Positions 1-9,309 are shown, numbered from the stretch's first letter. The stretch is DNA of 64,000 nucleotides from Opitutaceae bacterium (GCA_041395105.1 JAWLBB010000002.1:992001-1056000); one strand, 5' to 3'. The notes: generated by a model from the sequence alone, not told the origin. A program made the numbers and translations.

Positions 1-3000
1 AGGATCTCGCCTCCCAGCTGCAGACCGTCACGAATCACTGCCGAGTAAACTCCCGGACCAACCTGATGAAGCAGAGCCGCATCGGCGGAACCACGGACCA
101 GGGGAAATGCGCCGACTTTCCGGGCGGTTTCCTCGATCCCGGGTCCATTGACCTCATCAAACCACCTTTGGTTGTCGGCGATAAGTTCGCCATTCGACTT
201 GAGCAGCAGGACTGGATCCTCCACGGGCGTCGAGGCCCCGAAGCTCTCCAGCCCCGGACCCACTCCGCGAATCAGCACTTCCTTCGTCCCGGCGCCGTCC
301 GTGACGAAACCCACGATCATCACACTGTTGCCGGGGTTGATATATCCCCGGGTGGACAGGTTTTCCAGACGCTGCGCGACCGGAATGTCGCTCCGTAAAC
401 CGGAGACCCAGAATCCGCCTCCTGAAGTTTTCATGAACCCCCGGGCCGAGCCGCTATCCGAATCGACCGTGATCTCAAGTACGGGATCCTCACTCGAAAT
501 ATAGGCTCCCGAAACCGAAGGTTCGGCCACCAGTTCCCGTCCCGCAAAGTGCCCATCCTGCAGGACACCGAGAAAGACCTGATCATCAGGACCCAATACC
601 AGGTAGACCCTGGTATCCACATTGCCGACACCGACGAGGCTGTAGAAAGACGAGTCTGCGGAATCGGAAACGCGGCTGCCCGACAGACGGAGAGCCGGAT
701 CCAGTACCTCGCCCTCGATGATTTCGGAACCGATCCGTGCGGTCAGGACCACCGGACCGGAAGACCCGGATCCGACGACTTGAAACTCTCCGTCCTCACC
801 CGTTGTCAGGGCCTCCGAGAAAAACGCCGCTCCGTCTGACTCAACGTGGCCAAGAAACGCAATCGCTCCATCCGCAGCCACAAATGCGGCGAATCGCCCG
901 ACCACCAGACCATCGGCCGGATCAATGAACGAACCTCGATAGACGCCCGGAGTCGCCCCCGACGGGGCATCCACGTTGACGATGGCACTCTTGCTCAACG
1001 ACGCGTTGCCTTTCAAATCATGCGCTTTGACATGAACGGTATGCGACCCCAGACCGGCCCCGACCCAATCCACTCCGAAGGGCGCTTCCGTATCCTCACC
1101 GATCAGGCTGTCGTCGACGTAGAATTCGAGACGTGATGTGCGATCCACATCGCTGGTCACGGCTTCGACGATGAGTATTCCTCCCTCGAATACATGGATT
1201 CCGTTGGTGGGACTGGTCAATGAAACGGTCAACGGCGGATCCTCGACTGAGATCGAGACCGGATCCGAGAGGACAGCATCGCCATCCAGGTCCACCGCCT
1301 GGACACGGATCAGGTGATCTCCGGCACCGGGGTTCTCCCAGACAAAGGCAAAGGGCGCCTCAAAGTCCTCCGACACTACCGCGCCATCAACCAGGAACTC
1401 CACCCGGGCGGTCCGGGCAGGCTCGCTGACCGAGGCCTCCACCGTCACCGACTGTCCGAACGCCATTACGGAACCGGAACCCGGGCTGGCGATTTCGGCC
1501 ACAACCGGCAGGTTTTTCACCACCAGGGTGACCCGATCGGAATCGTACCGGGTCCCGGCCAGGTTGCGCCCTCGGGCCCGAATGGTATAGGTGCCGGTCG
1601 CAGACGGGGTCCAGCTGAACTCGTAGGGCGTGAAGTACTCCGTCTTGATCCTGGTTGAACCCGCAAAAAACTCGACGCGCTCGACGTTTTCCGTGGAAAC
1701 ATCGACCACCGCGCTGACCGTGACCGATTCGCCGATCCGGATCACAGCCCCGTCAACGGGAGTCGACATGGTGACTTTCAACGGTGTCGCATCGTCCACT
1801 GTGATCACCCTGGCGGTCGAATCCCGGATTGCTCCTCCGACTTCAACCACCCGCGCGATCACATCCCGGGATCCTGAAGCCGAAGGGGTCCAATCCCAGA
1901 CAAACGGTGCGGAAGAGTCATCACCCACCTTCACATCGTCGGCAAGAAACTCCACCCGCTCGGTACGGCTTTCGTCACTGACTGAAGCCGCCAGATGCAC
2001 GGTTTCTCCAAATTGGTAGACCTGGCCTTCCGATGGCGAGGTGAGGGAAACGGTCACCGGCGGCTCGACCACTGATACGCTTATGGTCGGTGAATCCACG
2101 CCTTCGCCGGCAGGCGAAACAGCTCTTGCCATGAGGCTGGCCGGGCCGACTCCGGAGGCCTTCCAGGACCATGCATAGGGTGCACTTGAATCTTCGCCCA
2201 ACCTGGTCGAACCCCGGTAAAACTCAACCCGGGCCGGAACGGCGGATCCGCCGCTGACCGAAGCCCGTAGCGTCACCGTTTCACCCACCAGGAACGACAA
2301 ACCGGCCGAAGGCGACTCCAGCACCACCCGGACATCGGGAGGGCTTTCGACGGTTATCTCCACCGGTGCCGAATTCCGGGTGTTTCCCGCGGCATCGAAG
2401 ACTTTCGCTGATATCGTATGAGTCCCCGCCGCAGCCGGCGTCCAGCTGAACGCGTAGGGGCTGTAGTACTCCGATTTGATCTTCGAGCTTCCGTCAAAGA
2501 AATCCACCCGGACCGTTTCGGCGATATCGCTGACCAGCGCCTCGACCCCGATCGCCTCGCCAAAAGGATAGGAGGCCTGATCCTTTGGAACGACCAGATT
2601 GACCGTGACCGGCGGCGGCGCCACCGTGACGGTCCTCACTGCCGAGATCGTCGTCGTATTGGTGGTGCTGATGACCCGCGCGGTCAACGCATAGGTCCCC
2701 GGATCCGCCGGCATCCATGTCGCGGTGTAGGGTGCATACAATTCCTGCTTGATCCGGTTCGAGCCGACATAGAAATCGACCCGCTTGATCGCTTCGGTCG
2801 GACCGGTCACAACGGCTTCCAGATTCATCGACTCGCCCAGAACGATGGATTCATCGTCCGAAGGAGAACTCATCGATACCGACAAATGAACGACCTCGGT
2901 CACGCTGATTGTGACTGCCGCCGATTCCCGAACGGCACCGGAGGTCTCCACCGCCCATGCCGTGATTGCGTGGGATCCTGCAGTGGCACCCGACCAGGAG

Positions 3001-4775
3001 TAACTGTAGGGAGAAGAAGTATCCTGACCCAGTTTGATTGCCCCGGCATGGAACTCCACTCGCGCCGTCCTTGCCGGATCATTCACCAGAGCCGTCATGT
3101 TGACCGGAGATCCGACCTCGAAGACTGCACCATTCGACGGGGCCGTCAGGCTGACGGTGACGGCATCGAGAGGGGTCACCGTAAGGCGAAAGGTATCCAC
3201 AACCTCCAGCGAACCGTCGCTGACCCGCACGGTGATCGTGGCATCACCGCTTTGACCCGAAGCAGGCGTCACGCTGACCGTCCGACTTTGTCCGCTTCCG
3301 GCAAAGACAATGGCACTGAGCGGCACCAGGGTTCGGTTCGTCGAATCAGCCGTCAGGACGAGACTGCTCAATGCCGTGTCGGGGTCGCCGACCGTGAAGG
3401 CGATCGGACCGGTGCTGCTGTCCTGAATTATCGTCTTGTTGGTGATATTGCTCACCGTCGGCGCGTCGTTGACCGCGCTGACCGTGACCTGGAAGGCCCG
3501 CGAGGCAGTCAGCAACCCATCAGAGACAACGACCGTGATCGTGGCTGCGCCGGAACGGTTGCCTGCCGGGTTGACCAGAACCGTGCGATCGGTGTCCGAA
3601 CCGCCGAAGACAATCCCGCTGACGGGAACCAGCGTCGTGTTCGAAGAACTCGCGGAAAGAGTCAGGCTGCCATTTGCGGTTTCGCCATCCGCGACCTTGA
3701 AGGCAATCGGACCGGTCGTCGTGTCTTCATTGATCGTCTGATTCGCGATCGAGGTGATCGTCGGCGCCGTATTGGTGGGGGGTGGAGGCGGTGGTGGGGC
3801 AACGGCCTCCACCGTGACCCGGAAAGTCCGAGTTGCCGTCAACAGGCCGTCGCTGACCTGGATCGTGATGTCGGCGAATCCACTCTGGGCGGGCGCCGGA
3901 GTGACCGTCACTGTCCTGCCCCCGCCACTGCCGCCAAAGACAATACCGCTCACCGGCACCAGGGTCAGGTTCGAAGAAGTGCCGGAGAGTGAGAGGGTGC
4001 TGGTCGCGTTGTCGGAATCACCGATGGTAAATGAGATCGGACCGGTGCTTTCGTCCTGACTGATGGTCTGGTCGGCGATCGTCCCGATGGTCGGTTTGTC
4101 ATTGACCGGGTTGACGGTGACCTGGAACGACCTTGAGGCCGTCAATTGACCATCGGAGACCGTGACGGTGATGATCGCAGTGCCCGATTTATTGCCCGCC
4201 GGGTTGATCTGAACAGTGCGATCCGTGCTGACCCCGCCAAAGATGATCCGACTCAACGGGACCAGGGTGGTGTTGGATGAAGCCGCAGAAAGTGCCAGAC
4301 TGCCGTTGGCGGTCTCCAGATCCGTAACCTTGAAGGCGATCGGACCGGTCGTGCCGTCCTCGTTGATCGTCTGGTTCGCAATCGAAGTGATGGTGGGGGC
4401 GGTATTGGCGGGCGGAGGTGGGGGCGGTGGTGGCGCGGCCGTAACCGCATTGCTCACGTTGGTGTAGCCGGAGTTGCCGGCAGCGTTGTAGGCCCGTACC
4501 CGGTAGAAGTAGCGGGTGGCATCCGCCAGACCCGTATTCGTATAGGATACGGTATTGGCGCCGACAGTGGCGATCTGGCTGAACGCGGTGCCATCGAGGG
4601 ACCGCTCGATCTTGAATCCGGTTTCGTTGTTCGAATTGTCCTTCCACGACAGGGTCAGCTGCGCGCCGGACACCGCCAGGATGCCGGCACAGAACAGGAA
4701 AAGGCCGAGAGCAGCCTTAACCCAACGGATCAACGGGGCGCATGCGGCCCGGTGTGCGAAAGAGAGCGGGGCCAT
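1..4775 (-). CDS. Giant secreted FN3/Ig-like repeat protein (3' end outside window)
   Basis: Open frame of 1,591 codons on the minus strand running off the left edge, so the C-terminus is missing. ATG at 4775 directly follows an in-frame TAG. Residues 1-40 are a signal peptide. About 40-125 is a fibronectin type III domain, followed by a proline run. Then come four ~100-residue cadherin/tandem-95-like repeats (each with a motif like 'SIANQTINED'), two bounded by poly-Pro linkers. Eight ~85-residue bacterial Ig (Big_7-like) domains follow, each of the pattern V-x-L-x-x-P/S-x-x-G...F-x-G...W. The last part has the block 'LSTRGYINPGNSVMIVGF', which I know from secreted proteins of Opitutales-type bacteria. 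No catalytic domain is visible. Probably a cell-surface or secreted adhesion/structural protein; the missing end may carry a sorting signal. Confidence 0.85.
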   Translation of the reverse strand, partial: MAPLSFAHRAACAPLIRWVKAALGLFLFCAGILAVSGAQLTLSWKDNSNNETGFKIERSLDGTAFSQIATVGANTVSYTNTGLADATRYFYRVRAYNAAGNSGYTNVSNAVTAAPPPPPPPPANTAPTITSIANQTINEDGTTGPIAFKVTDLETANGSLALSAASSNTTLVPLSRIIFGGVSTDRTVQINPAGNKSGTAIITVTVSDGQLTASRSFQVTVNPVNDKPTIGTIADQTISQDESTGPISFTIGDSDNATSTLSLSGTSSNLTLVPVSGIVFGGSGGGRTVTVTPAPAQSGFADITIQVSDGLLTATRTFRVTVEAVAPPPPPPPTNTAPTITSIANQTINEDTTTGPIAFKVADGETANGSLTLSASSSNTTLVPVSGIVFGGSDTDRTVLVNPAGNRSGAATITVVVSDGLLTASRAFQVTVSAVNDAPTVSNITNKTIIQDSSTGPIAFTVGDPDTALSSLVLTADSTNRTLVPLSAIVFAGSGQSRTVSVTPASGQSGDATITVRVSDGSLEVVDTFRLTVTPLDAVTVSLTAPSNGAVFEVGSPVNMTALVNDPARTARVEFHAGAIKLGQDTSSPYSYSWSGATAGSHAITAWAVETSGAVRESAAVTISVTEVVHLSVSMSSPSDDESIVLGESMNLEAVVTGPTEAIKRVDFYVGSNRIKQELYAPYTATWMPADPGTYALTARVISTTNTTTISAVRTVTVAPPPVTVNLVVPKDQASYPFGEAIGVEALVSDIAETVRVDFFDGSSKIKSEYYSPYAFSWTPAAAGTHTISAKVFDAAGNTRNSAPVEITVESPPDVRVVLESPSAGLSFLVGETVTLRASVSGGSAVPARVEFYRGSTRLGEDSSAPYAWSWKASGVGPASLMARAVSPAGEGVDSPTISVSVVEPPVTVSLTSPSEGQVYQFGETVHLAASVSDESRTERVEFLADDVKVGDDSSAPFVWDWTPSASGSRDVIARVVEVGGAIRDSTARVITVDDATPLKVTMSTPVDGAVIRIGESVTVSAVVDVSTENVERVEFFAGSTRIKTEYFTPYEFSWTPSATGTYTIRARGRNLAGTRYDSDRVTLVVKNLPVVAEIASPGSGSVMAFGQSVTVEASVSEPARTARVEFLVDGAVVSEDFEAPFAFVWENPGAGDHLIRVQAVDLDGDAVLSDPVSISVEDPPLTVSLTSPTNGIHVFEGGILIVEAVTSDVDRTSRLEFYVDDSLIGEDTEAPFGVDWVGAGLGSHTVHVKAHDLKGNASLSKSAIVNVDAPSGATPGVYRGSFIDPADGLVVGRFAAFVAADGAIAFLGHVESDGAAFFSEALTTGEDGEFQVVGSGSSGPVVLTARIGSEIIEGEVLDPALRLSGSRVSDSADSSFYSLVGVGNVDTRVYLVLGPDDQVFLGVLQDGHFAGRELVAEPSVSGAYISSEDPVLEITVDSDSGSARGFMKTSGGGFWVSGLRSDIPVAQRLENLSTRGYINPGNSVMIVGFVTDGAGTKEVLIRGVGPGLESFGASTPVEDPVLLLKSNGELIADNQRWFDEVNGPGIEETARKVGAFPLVRGSADAALLHQVGPGVYSAVIRDGLQLGGEI

Positions 4776-4882
4776 CTAGGGACGCCCTCGGGAAAAGCGA
4801 CCCCGATGGGAGGGGTCGGATTTCGAGAAAGCATCCATGCCTGTGAGTTGAGTCGGAAAGTGTGCAGCCATTACGGAGAGAT

Positions 4883-4899
4883 ATCAGGTTTACCCTGAT
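4883..4899. promoter_or_regulatory. Inverted repeat upstream of the giant Ig-repeat gene
   Basis: ATCAGG and CCTGAT arms (6 bp, perfect) separated by 5 bp, about 110 bp upstream of the minus-strand start at 4775. The arrangement resembles a dimeric regulator site, for example of a LuxR-type response regulator, but no regulator is encoded nearby. Nothing else was recognised in the 4776-5078 gap. Confidence 0.25.
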
Positions 4900-5078
4900 G
4901 CGGGATAGGTGGTTTTGCCCAACTTGGAAGCGAAACTTACTCACATGTTCCCAATTAATTCCGTGCCCACCGCGAAGCCGCTGATAGCGGCTGACTTAGG
5001 CCGAATGTAAAAAGCTCGCGCACTGGCCATCTGACCTGACCAGAGGCCAGAAAGGCGCGCCCTCCCCGCGAGTTTCGA

Positions 5079-5196
5079 TGTAGCCACCGCGCTGTGTCGC
5101 GGTGCCATTTGCCTCTCGGAACGCCGACACAGCGGCGTTGCTACAACAAATCCTACATGCCCGGTGTAGCCACCGCGCTGTGTCGCGGTGCCATTT
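5079..5196. repeat. REP-A palindromes upstream of the RAYT gene
   Basis: Three copies of a ~28-bp hairpin repeat in alternating orientation: about 5079-5110 (+), 5118-5145 (-) and 5163-5196 (+). Each has the head GTAG, then a stem of the type CACCGCG / CGCGGTG around the loop CTGTGT. The inverted copy reads AACGCCG-loop-CGGCGTT, so the stem bases change together while loop and head stay fixed. A GTAG head followed by a hairpin is the classical structure recognised by RAYT transposases. Confidence 0.85.
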
Positions 5197-5259
5197 GCGT
5201 AGACCGGTAGTAAGGAATGGCACTTTCAACTCGCTCCAAATGAACACTTTCGCAATGAT

Positions 5260-5775
5260 ATGGATGGATTCCGAACAGCCGAACATACTGCCATGCGAGA
5301 GAAAAAAGAACCCGATTTCCCGAAGAGGCCACCGCGACTCAAGTGGATATTCTCAGAATCACGGTCATTGTATTTTGTCACTTTCAACACTCGCCAACGG
5401 CAGTCTATTCTCGTGCATTCTGCAGTCCATGAAGCCTTTGTGACATTCTGCGAACGCGGGCATCAAAAAGGAATCGCGGTAGGTGACTATGTCATCATGC
5501 CGGACCACGTTCACCTTTTCGTTGCGTTGCCAATAAACGGGATGAATCTCGGACAATGGGTCGGTGCCTTGAAAATGGCGCTCGGCCGAACGCTGATAGA
5601 TCTGGGACAGGATAAGCCTCATTGGCAGGAGGGCTTTTTTGATCGACTCCTTCGCAATGCAGACAGCTATTCGGAGAAATGGGACTATGTCCGAATGAAT
5701 CCCGTTCGTAAGGGTTTGTGCGCAGCACCTGAAGACTGGACTTATCAAGGACAGATCGAAGTCCTGCGATTCTGA
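5260..5775 (+). CDS. REP-associated tyrosine transposase (RAYT, Y1/IS200-like)
   Basis: A 171-residue Y1-transposase fold protein. The HUH-type metal-binding motif is His83-Val-His85 within 'MPDHVHLFVAL', and the likely catalytic tyrosine is Tyr143 in 'WDYVRMNPVRKGL', with Tyr137 close by. RAYTs are single-domain, single-strand DNA nucleases that act on REP hairpins and are usually domesticated single-copy genes. This one is flanked on both sides by GTAG-headed hairpins (5079-5196 and 5782-6265), its expected substrates. An alternative start at 5293 (MREKKEPDF) would remove 11 poorly conserved residues and may be the true one; neither start has a strong ribosome binding site. All family-typical blocks are present, so the gene looks intact. 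Confidence 0.9.
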   Translation: MDGFRTAEHTAMREKKEPDFPKRPPRLKWIFSESRSLYFVTFNTRQRQSILVHSAVHEAFVTFCERGHQKGIAVGDYVIMPDHVHLFVALPINGMNLGQWVGALKMALGRTLIDLGQDKPHWQEGFFDRLLRNADSYSEKWDYVRMNPVRKGLCAAPEDWTYQGQIEVLRF

Positions 5776-5781
5776 GCAAAC

Positions 5782-6265
5782 GGAACGCCGGCACAGCGGC
5801 GTTGCTACAACAATTCCAACATGCCCGGTGTAGCCACTGCGCTGTGTCGCAGTGCCATTCCGTAGGAAGACCGATTCGTTTGGACTTGGACAACGGAACG
5901 CCGGCACAGCGGCGTTGCTACAGCAAATCCTTTACGCCCGGTGTAGCCACCGCGCTGTGTCGCGGTGTCATTCCGTAGAACGGTCAATTCGCTTGGGTCT
6001 TGGACAACGGAACGCCGACACAGCGGCGTTGCTACAGCAAATCCTGCACGCCCGGTGTAGCCACCGCGCTGTGTCGCGGTGCCATTCCGTAGAACGGTCA
6101 ATTCGCTTTGGACTTGGACAACGGAACGCCGGCACAGCGGCGTTGCTACAGCAAATCCTTTACGCCCGGTGTAGCCACCGTGCTGTGTCGCGGTGCCATT
6201 CCGTAGAAAAATCGATTCGTTTGGGTCTTGGACAACGGAACGCCGACACAGCGGCGTTGCTACAC
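5782..6265. repeat. REP-A (BIME-like) array downstream of RAYT
   Basis: Nine hairpin units in strict alternation: inverted copies at about 5782-5809, 5895-5922, 6009-6036, 6123-6150 and 6238-6265, and direct copies near 5828-5859, 5940-5972, 6054-6087 and 6169-6201. From 5895 on, an inverted+direct pair plus spacer recurs every ~114 bp, so the array grew by tandem copying of a two-hairpin unit. Stems carry a few compensated or single changes (for example CACTGCG with CGCAGTG in one copy). The last unit contains the stop codon of the converging DAHP synthase gene. Confidence 0.88.
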
Positions 6266-7342
6266 CTTAGCTCTTGAATTCCTCCCGAACCTCCCTTGGG
6301 CGACCGCTTCAGCCAATCGTTCAAGCAACGGCACCGTGTCTTCAAAGGCCAGGCAACCGTCGGTAATGCTCTGACCATAGACGACCTTGCGGCCCCGTTT
6401 CAGGTCCTGGCGACCGCCCTTGAGGTGGCTCTCGATCATCACCCCGGCCACAGATGGCGATCCATCTGCAATCTGCCGGGCAACCGCCTCTGCCACGAAA
6501 ACCTGCCGAGCGGGGTCCTTTCCGCTATTGGCGTGGCTGCAATCCACCATGATCCGTCCCGGAAGACCGGCCTCCCGCAGCCGCCCGGCCGCCGCCTCCA
6601 CGCTGGGTGCATCGAAGTTCGGCCCGCTCTCGCTGCCGCCGCGCAGGACAAGGTGACAGAACGGGTTGCCGCTGGTCCCGAGCACGGCCGGCGCGCCTTC
6701 TTTGGTCAGGGACGGGAACCAATGGGGATGGGCTGCCGCGCGGATCGCGTCGATCGCGGTCTGAATGTCCCCATCAGTCCGGTTCTTGAAGCCCACCGGC
6801 ATGGAAAGACCCGAGGCCAGCTCCCGATGGACCTGGCTCTCAGTTGTCCGGGCGCCGATCGCGCCCCAGGAGATCAGATCGGCAAAAAACTGCCCCAGGA
6901 CGGTATCGAGGAATTCCGTCCCGGCCGGCAGGCCGATCGCCGCGACATCCAGCAGGAGTTTGCGGGCCAGCCGCAGGCCCGGGTTGATCTGAAAGCTTCC
7001 GTCCAGAAAGGGATCATTGATCAGACCCTTCCAGCCGACAACCGTCCGCGGCTTCTCAAAATAGACCCGCATGACGATGAGGAGCCGCTTGCTTAAGGCG
7101 CGGTTCACTTCGGCCAACTTGCGGGCATACTCGACGGCCGCCTCCGGATCGTGGATCGAGCAGGGTCCCACCACAACCAGCAGACGCCGATCCTCTCCTT
7201 GCAGGATGGATTCAATCGCCCGCCGACTCCTGGCCACGAATGCCGCCGCCTTTGCGGAAAGCGGCAATTCCTCCATGAGGATGCCCGGCGCGATCAAAGG
7301 CCGGGTCTGCCGGATACGGAGGTCGTCAGTCTGATGAGGCAT
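6260..7342 (-). CDS. 3-deoxy-7-phosphoheptulonate (DAHP) synthase, class I
   Basis: First enzyme of the shikimate pathway, condensing phosphoenolpyruvate and erythrose-4-phosphate (cytoplasmic). The 360-residue length fits the AroF/AroG/AroH family. Motifs: 'VVVGPCSIHDPEAA' with the metal ligand Cys61, 'FEKPRTVVGWKGLINDP' (95-111), 'GARTTESQVHRELASGLS' and the metal-binding 'DCSHANSGKD'. I start at 7342 (MPHQTDD). A 44-codon upstream extension is open, but it runs through a low-complexity GGAAGAT repeat and adds nothing family-like. The isoform (Tyr-, Phe- or Trp-sensitive) cannot be read from the sequence. The TAG stop at 6260-6262 lies within the GTAG head of the last REP-A hairpin. Confidence 0.93.
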   Translation of the reverse strand: MPHQTDDLRIRQTRPLIAPGILMEELPLSAKAAAFVARSRRAIESILQGEDRRLLVVVGPCSIHDPEAAVEYARKLAEVNRALSKRLLIVMRVYFEKPRTVVGWKGLINDPFLDGSFQINPGLRLARKLLLDVAAIGLPAGTEFLDTVLGQFFADLISWGAIGARTTESQVHRELASGLSMPVGFKNRTDGDIQTAIDAIRAAAHPHWFPSLTKEGAPAVLGTSGNPFCHLVLRGGSESGPNFDAPSVEAAAGRLREAGLPGRIMVDCSHANSGKDPARQVFVAEAVARQIADGSPSVAGVMIESHLKGGRQDLKRGRKVVYGQSITDGCLAFEDTVPLLERLAEAVAQGRFGRNSRAKV

Positions 7343-7354
7343 GGGAAGCCGCTT

Positions 7355-7613
7355 TGCGGCGGAGATGGAAGATGGAAGATGGAAGATCGGGTCATTGAAA
7401 AGCCGTCTACCGGCGGAAATGGAACAAACAAGATGGTTCGGGAGGACACCAAGAACGGTTGAACAAAAAACCAAACCACCGGAATTCAGCAGTACTGGGA
7501 AGCCTTTTGCAGCCCTTCAGCGCGTAGCGCCTTCTTCCTTTCTAAGTGTCTCTCCCTTCCAAAAGCCGCAATCCCGATCTTCCATCTGCCATCTCCGTCG
7601 CGCAGCGACTCCC
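7355..7613. repeat. GGAAGAT-type short repeats, inverted pair
   Basis: About 7363-7390 holds tandem GGAAGAT units after 'GGCGGAGAT'. Near 7575-7610 there is an inverted copy (GATCTTCCATCTGCCATCTCC followed by GCGCAGCGACTCC). A partial relative lies near 9280-9300 and 9430-9445. These look like another dispersed palindromic family; no gene was found in this gap. Confidence 0.45.
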
Positions 7614-8714
7614 TCACCGATCCACGCGGGCGCTGCCGCCGCCGACCAGCTTTTCGACCTCGGCCAGGGACGCCATGGTGGTGTCGCCGGGGGTGGTCAT
7701 GGCAAGGGCGCCATGAGCGGCGCCGTAGTTGACGGCCCGGGCGGCGTCACCCGTCGTCATCATTCCATAGATGAAGCCTGAGGCGAAGCTGTCTCCCCCA
7801 CCCACCCGGTCGAGGATCTCGAGATCCTCCCGATACGTCGCCTCGTGGAACTGGCCGTCATACCAGCAGATGGCGCCCCAGGAATTGATGGTGGCCGACT
7901 TGACCGTGCGCAGCGTCGTCGCCGTCGCCTTGAAGTTCGGGAAGGCCGCGATCGCCTTCTCGATCATCTTCTTGAAGCTGTCGATCTCGATATTGGAGAT
8001 GTTGTGGTCCAACCCTTCGACCTCAAAGCCGAGACAGGCCGTGAAGTCCTCCTCATTGCCGATCATGACGTCGACATACTTGGCAATCTCGCGGTTGACC
8101 TCCTGGGCGCGCTTCTGTCCGCCGATCGACTTCCAGAGGGACGGTCGGTAATTGAGGTCATAGGAAACGATCGTTCCGTATTTCTTGGCGGCCTGAACGG
8201 CCTCAAGCACAAGATCGGCCGAGCTTTCCGAAAGGGCCGCAAAAATGCCGCCGGTGTGCAGCCATCGGGCGCCAATCCTTCCGAAGATGTTATCCCAATC
8301 CACATCGCCCCGCTTCATCTGGGAGGCGGCGGTCAGTCCGCGATCGGATACACCGACCGCGCCACGGATGCCGAATCCCCGCTCGGTAAAGTTCAATCCG
8401 TTGCGGACACTGCGCCCGATCCCGTCGTATTTCACCCACTTGATGAAGTCCGTGTCGACCCCACCCTGAAGGATGAAGTCCTCAATCAGGCGGCCCACAT
8501 CGTTGTCCGCAAAAGCCGTCACGACCGCGGTCTTCATCCCGAAACAACGCCGGAGGCCACGGGCCACATTGTATTCGCCGCCGCCCTCCCAGGCGCGGAA
8601 GGACCGGGCCGTCCGGATCCGGCCCTCTCCGGGGTCTAGACGGAGCATGACCTCACCGAGCGAGATCTGGTCATAACGGCAGGATTCCTTGGGACGGAGT
8701 TCGATTTGGCTCAT
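7614..8714 (-). CDS. PfkB-family sugar kinase, probably 2-dehydro-3-deoxygluconokinase
   Basis: A 366-residue ribokinase/PfkB fold enzyme. N-terminal 'SLGEVMLRLDPGEGR' and 'EGGGEYNVARGLRR' are the substrate-binding region. C-terminal 'DRVGGGDSFASGF' (302-314) is the anion-hole/catalytic signature, with Asp308 as base. The 'GEVMLRL' start and overall length are those of KdgK-type kinases, which phosphorylate 2-keto-3-deoxygluconate (KDG) to KDPG in uronate and pectin breakdown. Other PfkB substrates such as fructose cannot be excluded. No KDPG aldolase lies next to it here, and the gene stands alone between repeat-filled gaps. Confidence 0.82.
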   Translation of the reverse strand: MSQIELRPKESCRYDQISLGEVMLRLDPGEGRIRTARSFRAWEGGGEYNVARGLRRCFGMKTAVVTAFADNDVGRLIEDFILQGGVDTDFIKWVKYDGIGRSVRNGLNFTERGFGIRGAVGVSDRGLTAASQMKRGDVDWDNIFGRIGARWLHTGGIFAALSESSADLVLEAVQAAKKYGTIVSYDLNYRPSLWKSIGGQKRAQEVNREIAKYVDVMIGNEEDFTACLGFEVEGLDHNISNIEIDSFKKMIEKAIAAFPNFKATATTLRTVKSATINSWGAICWYDGQFHEATYREDLEILDRVGGGDSFASGFIYGMMTTGDAARAVNYGAAHGALAMTTPGDTTMASLAEVEKLVGGGSARVDR

Positions 8715-8800
8715 GATTCAATCGGATGAAGTTGGAAACCCCCATTTGACCAAGAACCACCCCGACGTGCGAGAAATCTTTCTCTCGAGTTGTCAGGATT

Positions 8801-8970
8801 GAACTACCAAGGTGACCACGGCGACCAAGGAAGAACCTGGATGACGGCTTTGGCCGCTGGTAGTCTTTCGGGTGAGTGGCTTCCGTTCAGATTGTGCATG
8901 GAGCCGAATCGATTTCCTCCCAGGATTTCACGTTCCCTTTGTCGCCTTCGTCACCTTGGTAGTTGATTCC
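8801..8970. repeat. Inverted repeat pair in the gap after the sugar kinase gene
   Basis: The segment around 8801-8831 (CTACCAAGGTGACCACGGCG...) is matched in inverted orientation by 8938-8966 (...CGTCACCTTGGTAG), about 23 of 27 positions agreeing by eye. The two arms flank ~110 bp with no recognisable content. No gene is seen in 8715-9028. Confidence 0.5.
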
Positions 8971-9028
8971 CCTACCGTGCCCCAAAAAACAATCGACAAG
9001 CCTGCCGGATCTCCCATTTTCTCCACAG

Positions 9029-9256
9029 ATGCATTCGCGATCGAAAGATGGCTTTATCGTTCTCGACCTTCTGATCACGCTGGCCGTGTTTGTTTTCATG
9101 GTCTTCGTCATGAAGTCCCATGTCCCGAGCGAGAACCCCGGCATCATCCTGGTCGTCGCGATGTTCACCGCCTCCTGCTTCACCGCCGTTTTCTGGCTGG
9201 CCCTGCAGATGTTCAAGGTCGTCCTCGCTCATCAGCGGGACAAGAGCGACAAGTAG
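9029..9256 (+). CDS. Small two-helix membrane protein, function unknown
   Basis: A 75-residue protein with two predicted transmembrane helices, 'FIVLDLLITLAVFVFMVFVM' (about 9-28) and 'IILVVAMFTASCFTAVFWLA' (about 39-58), and a charged C-terminus. I chose ATG 9029; the frame is open to 8963, but that extension is proline-rich and unlike a membrane protein start. No ribosome binding site stands out. It converges on tatC. The hydrophobic pattern supports a real gene, but I recognise no family. Confidence 0.5.
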   Translation: MHSRSKDGFIVLDLLITLAVFVFMVFVMKSHVPSENPGIILVVAMFTASCFTAVFWLALQMFKVVLAHQRDKSDK

Positions 9257-9309
9257 AAGGAAGGGACTGCAGTCCCGAAGATAGCAGATGGGAGATGTCC
9301 TGTGGGGAG

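Noticed and set aside
2418..3992. Long plus-strand open frame (over 500 codons) opposite the Ig-repeat gene
   Set aside because: It is the antisense of a repetitive high-GC coding region. The minus strand gives continuous, domain-rich protein with a signal peptide; the plus-strand translation is Arg/Asp-rich and has no family features.
4780..4960. Possible cyclic-di-GMP riboswitch in the leader of the Ig-repeat gene
   Set aside because: A 'GGCAAAACC'-like string is present on the minus strand, but the second GNRA/receptor half and the conserved pairing could not be found.
5079..6265. Possible CRISPR array
   Set aside because: Repeats alternate in orientation, form individual hairpins, and the spacers are themselves conserved. 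No cas genes are nearby; it is a RAYT/REP array.
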